A DNA stretch of 64,000 nucleotides, taken from the NCBI GenBank assembly GCA_041687755.1, contig JBDNJM010000058.1, positions 121,324-185,323 on the forward strand, read 5' to 3'. The position numbers and the translations under genes are program-made. Under the pieces are notes generated by a model that saw nothing but the letters and a program-made list of their open reading frames with translations, had not been told where the DNA came from and did no database searches. Of this stretch, positions 59,466 through 64,000 are shown one piece after another (position 1 is the first letter of the stretch; each line of letters begins with the position of its first letter). The stretch comes from JBDNJM01 sp041687755. Lineage in GTDB: Bacteria > Planctomycetota > UBA1135 > GCA-002686595.

Positions 59466-61250
59466 TCACCGACGCGCAGCTTCCAACGACCAAGCCGGCA
59501 GCGGCGCCAGGCCCCACGGAAGCGTGTCCGGGATGTCGCCGCCCTCCGTCGGTAGCTCCCCGTCGGTGCCGGCCAGGTAACCGAGGGCTTCGAGCTGGCC
59601 GGCGAACATGTTGCGCGCGGCGCTGACGCGGTCTTCGGGCGCGTCGTGGGGGAGCTCGTCGTAAATCGTGCGCAGGCGGAGGAGCTCGGCCTCGAGTTCC
59701 TCCCAGGCGGCGATCAAGCGCGGGTCGTCAGCGGTGATGGGGCTGAGCTCACCGGGATCGGCGGCCAGGTCCACGAAGGCTGCGCCGGTCAGCTTGCGGT
59801 CGTCGCCCTGGACGCGGAAGTAGCGGGTCAGCTTGTTGCCGTCTGCGGTCAGGAAGGTCTGCAGGAAGCGGTGCTTGAGAGCGGTCGGGTTGCCTGCCGC
59901 GTCCTTGCCGGCCAGCGGACGGAAGCGCAGGGACGAGAGCCGCCCGCGGGGCGCCAAGCTTCCGCCCTCGAGCACCGGCAGCAAAGACCGGCCCGCGACC
60001 GTGGCCGGAATTGGACCGGAGAACGCCGACATGGCCGTGGGCAGGATGTCCGAGAGGGAGGCCGTAACGTCGCTGGTCCGGGGGGCGCTGGCCGCGAGCG
60101 CGCTGAGCTTCGGCGGGACGATCAGCAGCGGCACGCGCAGCTGCTCCTCGAACAGGGTGTTGCGGTGGCCGACCGAGCCGTGCTCGAAGAACTCCTCGCC
60201 GTGGTCGCCGGTCACGATGATGTAGGCGTCGTCGAGGCGGCGCATGGAGCGCAGCTCGTCGAGCAGGCGGCCGATCTCCTGGTCCACCCAGGCGATCTCG
60301 CCGCGGTAGAGGGCCTTGATGTGGTCGAGGTCGCGCTCGGAAATGCGGCGTTCTCCGGTCTGGCGGTCGCGGATGCGCGGGTTCAGGAAGAAGTCCGCCC
60401 CGTCGATATCGCCGGTGTAGTCGGGGTCGAAGCGCGTGTCGAAGGGTGCCGGAGGGACGTAGTCGTAGTGCGCGTCGAAGTAGTGCGCGAAGAGGAACAC
60501 GTCGTCCCTCTCGTCGACGTATTGGAGGCTGGCGATCGCGCGGTCGGTCACCTCGGCGCTGGTGATCGCTTGGTGAGACTGAACCTCGGCGCCGCGCCAG
60601 GCGCCGACCTGTTGCTGGACGTCGCCTGTGCTGGCGGCGGAGCGGAAGGCGAGTTCCATCTGCTCGCCGTCGGGTAGGGCGTTCTGGTACAGGTCGAAGC
60701 CGCGGCCAAAGCCGAAGTCGCTGAACAGGTAGGGGCCGGAGTAGACGCCGAAGCTATCCCAGCCACGCATCGAGAGCAGCTCCGGCAAGGTCGGCGTCTG
60801 CCCGTCAATTGCGAGGTTGTCGTCCTGCACGCCGTGCAGGGCCGGCGGCTGGCCGGTGAACATCTGGGCGTGGCTGGGCAGGGTCCAACTGGTGCCCGAG
60901 GTCACGTTCGTGAACGCCGTCCCACGCTCGGCCAGGGCCGCCAGGTTGGGCATCGTCTCCGCGTCCGTCGGGTCCACGAAGTCGGCGCGTGCGGTGTCGA
61001 TCGAGATCAGCAGGAGGGTGCTGACCGGATACGGTTCCGAGCAGGCGCCGAGGCCTGTGACGGCGAGGGCCCCCAATGAGGAGAGAACCAGCGGGGAGAG
61101 AACCAGCGGGGAGAGAACCAGCGAGGCGAGCCAACGGCTTCCGAGCAGCGCCAGGGGCTGGCGCGCGCGAGGGGAGCCGGTGGTCAGGCCTTTGGAGCGG
61201 GCGAGGCCGGCGACCGAGGCGGTCGGCTCAGGGGAGGAAGATGCCGTCAT
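59466..61250 (-). CDS. Sulfatase/alkaline phosphatase superfamily lipoprotein
   Basis: 594 residues. A long N-terminus with the hydrophobic SPLVLSPLVL repeat (from a 15-base tandem repeat at 61081-61125) ends in a possible lipobox LGAC near 70. The sulfatase fold follows: ISIDTARADFV with metal Asp, then TSWTLPSHAQMFTG, where typical sulfatases have CxPSR. The formylglycine Cys is absent, so a Thr or Ser may be the nucleophile, as in phosphatase-like members. DAHYDYVPP and TGDHGEEFFEHG carry more metal ligands. The C-terminus is helical. It overlaps the end of the DUF1573 gene by 23 bases. Substrate unknown; probably extracytoplasmic. Confidence 0.82.
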   Translation of the reverse strand: MTASSSPEPTASVAGLARSKGLTTGSPRARQPLALLGSRWLASLVLSPLVLSPLVLSSLGALAVTGLGACSEPYPVSTLLLISIDTARADFVDPTDAETMPNLAALAERGTAFTNVTSGTSWTLPSHAQMFTGQPPALHGVQDDNLAIDGQTPTLPELLSMRGWDSFGVYSGPYLFSDFGFGRGFDLYQNALPDGEQMELAFRSAASTGDVQQQVGAWRGAEVQSHQAITSAEVTDRAIASLQYVDERDDVFLFAHYFDAHYDYVPPAPFDTRFDPDYTGDIDGADFFLNPRIRDRQTGERRISERDLDHIKALYRGEIAWVDQEIGRLLDELRSMRRLDDAYIIVTGDHGEEFFEHGSVGHRNTLFEEQLRVPLLIVPPKLSALAASAPRTSDVTASLSDILPTAMSAFSGPIPATVAGRSLLPVLEGGSLAPRGRLSSLRFRPLAGKDAAGNPTALKHRFLQTFLTADGNKLTRYFRVQGDDRKLTGAAFVDLAADPGELSPITADDPRLIAAWEELEAELLRLRTIYDELPHDAPEDRVSAARNMFAGQLEALGYLAGTDGELPTEGGDIPDTLPWGLAPLPAWSLEAARR

Positions 61251-62418
61251 AGGGGATGCGGAGCTCGGTGAGCTCGTCGGGGTCGGCGGCCGCGCCGAGC
61301 AGCTGGAGCTCGATCTCGCCGGAAAAAGTCTCCGCCGTGGGGGGCCCGGTCACGCGCAGGTCGATCTCCCAGCGGTTGCTGCTGCCGTCCTCGCGGGGCT
61401 CGAAGGGTAGCGCCTCGACCTCCAGGATCTCCCGCTGCTCTCCCACGAGGCCCACGCGCTGGACTCGGAAGGTCTCGCCCGGCAGCCGCAGGAAGATGCT
61501 CGCGCCGCGCTCGGGCAGCTCGCCCTGGGCGTTCGGCATAAGCGTCAACTTGGCGGGCTCGACGCTCAGGTCCGGCACGATTTCGACCCGCAGGGGGACC
61601 GCCAGCGTCAGGCCCGGGCCGTCGCCCTGGACCGTGCGCACGGCAACCTCGCCCAGCAGTGGCCCAGGCGGCAGATCGGCGGCGACGCGGGCATCCAGGA
61701 TCCAGACGCCACCGGGCGAGGACGGATCAGGGTACAGCTCTACCTCGACGCCCTCAGGACTGGCGACGATTTCGACGGGCTCGGAGTCGTGCGGCTCGCG
61801 GCTGACGATCCGGACCTGGGCCCGGCCGCCGATGCTCGTCGCCAGGCGATCGAGGTTGAACTCGGCCGGGACCAGCTCGAGCGGGCGGACGACCTTGAGG
61901 TGCAGCTCGAGCCCGATGAACGGCGTCAGGGCGCTGTCGGACATCAAGCGCACGGTGACGAGCTTGTCGACGTTGCTGACGACCTCGCGACCGCGCGTGT
62001 CGATCGAGAGCTCGAGCTCCGCGATCCAGCCCGGCGGCACGGTCAGCAGCCGGCCCGAATCGCTCGGGCGCCCCTCGCTCCGCTCGCCGGAGGGCGACAC
62101 GGCCGTGATGCGCGGAACGGTGCAACTGCAGCCGGGCGTGATGCGCAGGATCGAGATCGGTACGCGCTCGGTGTTCTCCAACTCGAACACGTGGGTCACC
62201 GTCGAGCCGAACGGCACCTTGCCGAACGTGTGGAAGAACGGGCGCTCGACAATCGCACCGGCGCCCTCGGGGTTGGGGGCCTGGGTGCTGCCCGGCAGCA
62301 CCACGAGCCCTGCGGGGACGCCGGCGCCGCAGGCGCCCAGGGCGCTGAGGGCAAGCGTGGAGAGCAGGGCGGTGAGCAGGCGGGCGGGGCCTCGCAAGGG
62401 GTGCTGAATGGAGTGCAT
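61228..62418 (-). CDS. DUF1573-type lipoprotein
   Basis: 396 residues from the ATG at 62418; the open frame extends far upstream but only this start is followed by a signal (LLTALLSTLALSALGAC, lipobox LGAC near 29-30). Residues about 55-110 show the DUF1573 pattern: FHTFGKVPFGSTVTHVFELEN and ITPGCSCTVPRI. This is an immunoglobulin-like domain common in secreted proteins of Bacteroidetes and Planctomycetota. Several more beta-rich stretches follow (ELELSIDTRGREV, VAVRTVQGDGPGL). The function is unknown; an envelope or matrix role is likely. The sulfatase gene follows with a 23-base overlap, so the two form an operon. Confidence 0.8.
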   Translation of the reverse strand: MHSIQHPLRGPARLLTALLSTLALSALGACGAGVPAGLVVLPGSTQAPNPEGAGAIVERPFFHTFGKVPFGSTVTHVFELENTERVPISILRITPGCSCTVPRITAVSPSGERSEGRPSDSGRLLTVPPGWIAELELSIDTRGREVVSNVDKLVTVRLMSDSALTPFIGLELHLKVVRPLELVPAEFNLDRLATSIGGRAQVRIVSREPHDSEPVEIVASPEGVEVELYPDPSSPGGVWILDARVAADLPPGPLLGEVAVRTVQGDGPGLTLAVPLRVEIVPDLSVEPAKLTLMPNAQGELPERGASIFLRLPGETFRVQRVGLVGEQREILEVEALPFEPREDGSSNRWEIDLRVTGPPTAETFSGEIELQLLGAAADPDELTELRIPYDGIFLP

Positions 62419-62923
62419 GGTCCGGTCGTCTGGGGCGCGGGCGGAGGTGGGAGAGGAGGAGCCCGGTGCGAGCTGCGGCCGGGTTCGAAGCGCTGGAGTC
62501 GCCACCGGCCCCGCTGGAAATTGTGGGTGCCAGGAGTCCCGGCAGGGATCGGCGGGGTCCTTGGGCACCTGAAAGGCCATCGGAACGTCGAACCCGGGCC
62601 GGTCCTTGCGGCTCGGGTCGCCCCGCCCGCGTGTGTGAGGGTAAACTTTGGCCTCGACCGAGGCACCTGGGGCTACCCCAGGGAGCCCAGGGATCGGCGG
62701 CAGACCTCGAGTTGAGGCCCGCGCCGAACCTCCGGGCGGCCCACTGCGGCCGCTCGCGGCACCGTCCGAGATCCCCGGACATCGGCCAACGCTCGACTCA
62801 AGTCCTCCGTACGGAGCTTGGGGATCGACGTTGGGCGCCTGCCGCTCCAATCCGACTCCATCCCGGCCAAGACCACCCCGGCCCGCTCGCGCGGACCGCT
62901 CTCCCCAGACTCCCGCTGCTCCA
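62419..62923. other. 505-bp divergent intergenic region
   Basis: This lies between the DUF1573 gene (minus) and the anchored protein gene at 62924 (plus). Open frames run through it on both strands as a by-product of high GC, but none has protein-like features. A GTGTGTGAGGGTAAAC stretch near 62632-62646 is the least GC-rich part. No clear promoter was found. Confidence 0.45.
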
Positions 62924-63493
62924 ATGGCAAGCACCCGCAACAACATCCTCCTCGGCACGGGCTTCCTCGTCGCCGGCGTCGCCCTGGCCCTCGCCCTGAA
63001 CTCGGGCGGCGGCGAGAGCGTCCCGGAGGCCGTCACGCCCAAGGCTACGAACGGCAACATGGCCAAGCGCCTGGCCGAACTCCAGAACGAGCCGACTCCC
63101 GAGGAGTACATGGGCTCCGAGAACTACATCGACGGTCGCTTCGGACACCTCGGTGAGCTTCCTGAAGCGGCCGTCTCGGTCGATGCGTCGGGCGAGCGCT
63201 ACCTGCTGCTGCCCGACGTGTTCGTCGGGCTCGGCGCCAACGGCGAGAAGAAGTACCTTCGCGCCATCGCGCGTTCACGCACGAGCGACAAGCTGGTGAA
63301 GATGAACTTCGAGGGCAAGGTCAACCAGTTCCCGGTCGTCCGGGCCCCCAACTACACGCCTCCGCCGGTCCTGGCCCGCCTGCGCGGCATGGACACCCGG
63401 ATTTCGCCCGGTGAGGATCTGCCCGAGGAGCTCGGGGGCGGCACCAGCGAGGGCGCGTGGAAGCTCCCGCCCGCCAGCGGCTCATCGAACTGA
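62924..63493 (+). CDS. Membrane-anchored protein of unknown function
   Basis: 189 residues from ATG 62924; upstream codons in the same frame cover intergenic DNA. An N-terminal hydrophobic helix (LLGTGFLVAGVALALALN, about 9-26) follows a short basic start, so it is an anchor or an uncleaved signal. The rest is hydrophilic, with LQNEPTPEEYMGSENYIDG and a compact part around 80-150 (RYLLLPDVFVGLGANGEKKYLRA). No family was recognised. It is alone between the divergent DUF1573 gene and the repeat element; its TGA is the first three bases of the repeat. Confidence 0.65.
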   Translation: MASTRNNILLGTGFLVAGVALALALNSGGGESVPEAVTPKATNGNMAKRLAELQNEPTPEEYMGSENYIDGRFGHLGELPEAAVSVDASGERYLLLPDVFVGLGANGEKKYLRAIARSRTSDKLVKMNFEGKVNQFPVVRAPNYTPPPVLARLRGMDTRISPGEDLPEELGGGTSEGAWKLPPASGSSN

Positions 63494-63629
63494 GAGGCTG
63501 TGAAAAATGGCGCTGGCTGAGCGAAGTGCCTCTCCGTTGCTTTTGGGCCCGTCGCCTGACGGCGTTGGAGAGCGAGAGCGCTCACGGAATGCGCTGCGCG
63601 CATTGATTCACGCTCTCTGAGAGGCTGTG
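63491..63629 (+). repeat. Hairpin repeat element, copy 2, with start of a further copy
   Basis: TGAGAGGCTGTG occurs at 63491-63502 and again at 63618-63629. Between them are hairpins: CTCTCC (63530-63535) with GGAGAG (63567-63572), CGCC-TGAC-GGCG inside it, then GAGAGCG (63574-63580) with CGCTCTC (63611-63617) around AATGCGC-TGC-GCGCATT (63588-63604). The second TGAGAGGCTGTG looks like the start of another copy cut off by the insertion sequence at 63630. Confidence 0.65.
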
Positions 63630-64000
63630 TGACCCTGCCCCGGTTTGGTGGACACCGGGAAATCAGTTGGTTTGGAACGGGCTGTGATCGTACATCCGCA
63701 ACGGGGGAGCCGCGCGAAGCCTGGCCTCAGCAGGCCGAGGCGTAGCGCGGCGGTCCGGGGGCCAAGCCCCCGGGAGCGGGGGGAGCGTCGAGGGGGCAGA
63801 CTCATGGATTGTGCAAAAGTTCTCGACGCGATCAGGCCGCATCGCCGTCGCTGGCGGTGTCTTGGTCGGCCACCGCCGGCGTCCGGTAGCCGAGGGAGGA
63901 GTGAGGCCGTTTCCGGTTGTAGAAGACCTCGATGTAGTCGCGGAGCGCAGGTCGCGCCTCCTCGACGCTCGCCCAGCGCGACTCGTGGACGAGCTCCTGC
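63630..64000 (-). mobile_element. IS3-family insertion sequence, right part, running off the window
   Basis: TGACCCTGCCCCGGTTTGGTGGACACC at 63630 onward resembles IS3-family termini, and the transposase end lies inside. About 200 bases between terminus and transposase stop are non-coding and hold an 8-bp stem (CCGGGGGC at 63755-63762 with GCCCCCGG at 63766-63773, loop CAA). Only one end is in the window. Confidence 0.65.
63832..64000 (-). CDS. IS3-family transposase, C-terminal end only
   Basis: Read on the minus strand the last 55 codons before a TGA at 63834-63832 give RPALRDYIEVFYNRKRPHSS followed by LGYRTPAVAD. This is the C-terminal end of an IS3-family integrase (DDE) protein, where YIEVFYNRKRPHSSLGY is almost diagnostic. 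The catalytic residues and the orfA part are beyond the right edge, so intactness cannot be judged. The tail after LGYRTP (DQDTASDGDAA) is acidic. It is the only clear mobile-element gene in the window. Confidence 0.8.
   Translation of the reverse strand, partial: QELVHESRWASVEEARPALRDYIEVFYNRKRPHSSLGYRTPAVADQDTASDGDAA

Noticed and set aside
61228..63111. Long upstream extension of the DUF1573 gene
   Set aside because: Residues before Met at 62418 are Pro/Arg/Gly-rich noise, and the lipoprotein signal starts at that Met.
1..64000. tRNA, rRNA or CRISPR array
   Set aside because: No T-loop GTTCGA(A/G)TCC context with cloverleaf arms, no rRNA-like block, and no regularly spaced repeats were seen.

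Overview
The window is uniformly GC-rich, with tightly packed genes that often overlap by 1-4 bases (ATGA, GTGA, TGATG junctions). It looks like a chromosome segment of a Planctomycetota-type bacterium. The grounds are inference: secreted proteins with cohesin-like and dockerin-like repeats, many TPR proteins and lipoproteins, DUF1573-type and sulfatase-like secreted proteins, a Minf_1886-type protein, an EF-P with an unusual tip loop, and frequent lack of a clear Shine-Dalgarno. No rRNA, tRNA or CRISPR array was found.

Layout. 1-7.2 kb: a cut-off lipoprotein gene, then a run of housekeeping genes: a TPR/gluzincin protein, tmk, a holB-like gene, a Minf_1886-type gene and an AI-2E/PerM-type permease. 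7.2-12.2 kb, minus strand: two tandem paralogous secreted cohesin-like proteins and a 952-residue secreted protein with cohesin-like, HYR-like and dockerin-like parts. 12.7-19 kb: an S41 protease, moaC, accB-accC and a small lipoprotein. 19.2-35.5 kb: a long plus-strand exopolysaccharide locus. It holds nucleotide-sugar genes (a frameshifted UDP-glucuronate decarboxylase, glmS, a UDP-glucuronate epimerase-like gene, a nucleotidyltransferase, rfbD, rfbB), export and chain-length genes (Wza-like, Wzz-like), an O-antigen-ligase-like protein, an asparagine-synthase-type amidotransferase, two GT4 glycosyltransferases and a polysaccharide deacetylase. 35.7-41.4 kb, minus strand: a giant TPR protein and a sigma-54 activator with a degenerate receiver. 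41.5-44.8 kb: two GT2 transferases and a FemAB-like protein. 45-50.4 kb: gmhB-like, a PEGA lipoprotein, a GT39-like membrane protein, efp and rpoN. 50.7-59.4 kb: a small membrane protein, a degenerate GGDEF protein, a second sigma-54 response regulator, an LpxH-Cmk fusion, rpsA, a lipoprotein and tyrS. 59.5-64 kb: a sulfatase-like protein, a DUF1573 lipoprotein, a membrane-anchored unknown, a structured repeat, and the end of an IS3-family element running off the window.

How it fits together. Several genes resemble families that in Proteobacteria sit in exosortase A (PEP-CTERM/EPS) loci: the ligase, amidotransferase, deacetylase, FemAB, chain-length protein, export protein and PrsR-like sigma-54 regulator. 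No exosortase, PEP-CTERM protein, tyrosine kinase or priming transferase is visible here. rpoN and two sigma-54 activators lie within 14 kb of one another, which suggests sigma-54 control of surface polysaccharide. The most unusual signals are a family of hairpin elements directly after stop codons (three copies showing compensatory changes, the last apparently interrupted by the IS), a 123-bp near-palindrome with CTAG ends after the FemAB gene, the LpxH-Cmk fusion, a GT2 paralogue without its DxD, and Asn at the EF-P tip.
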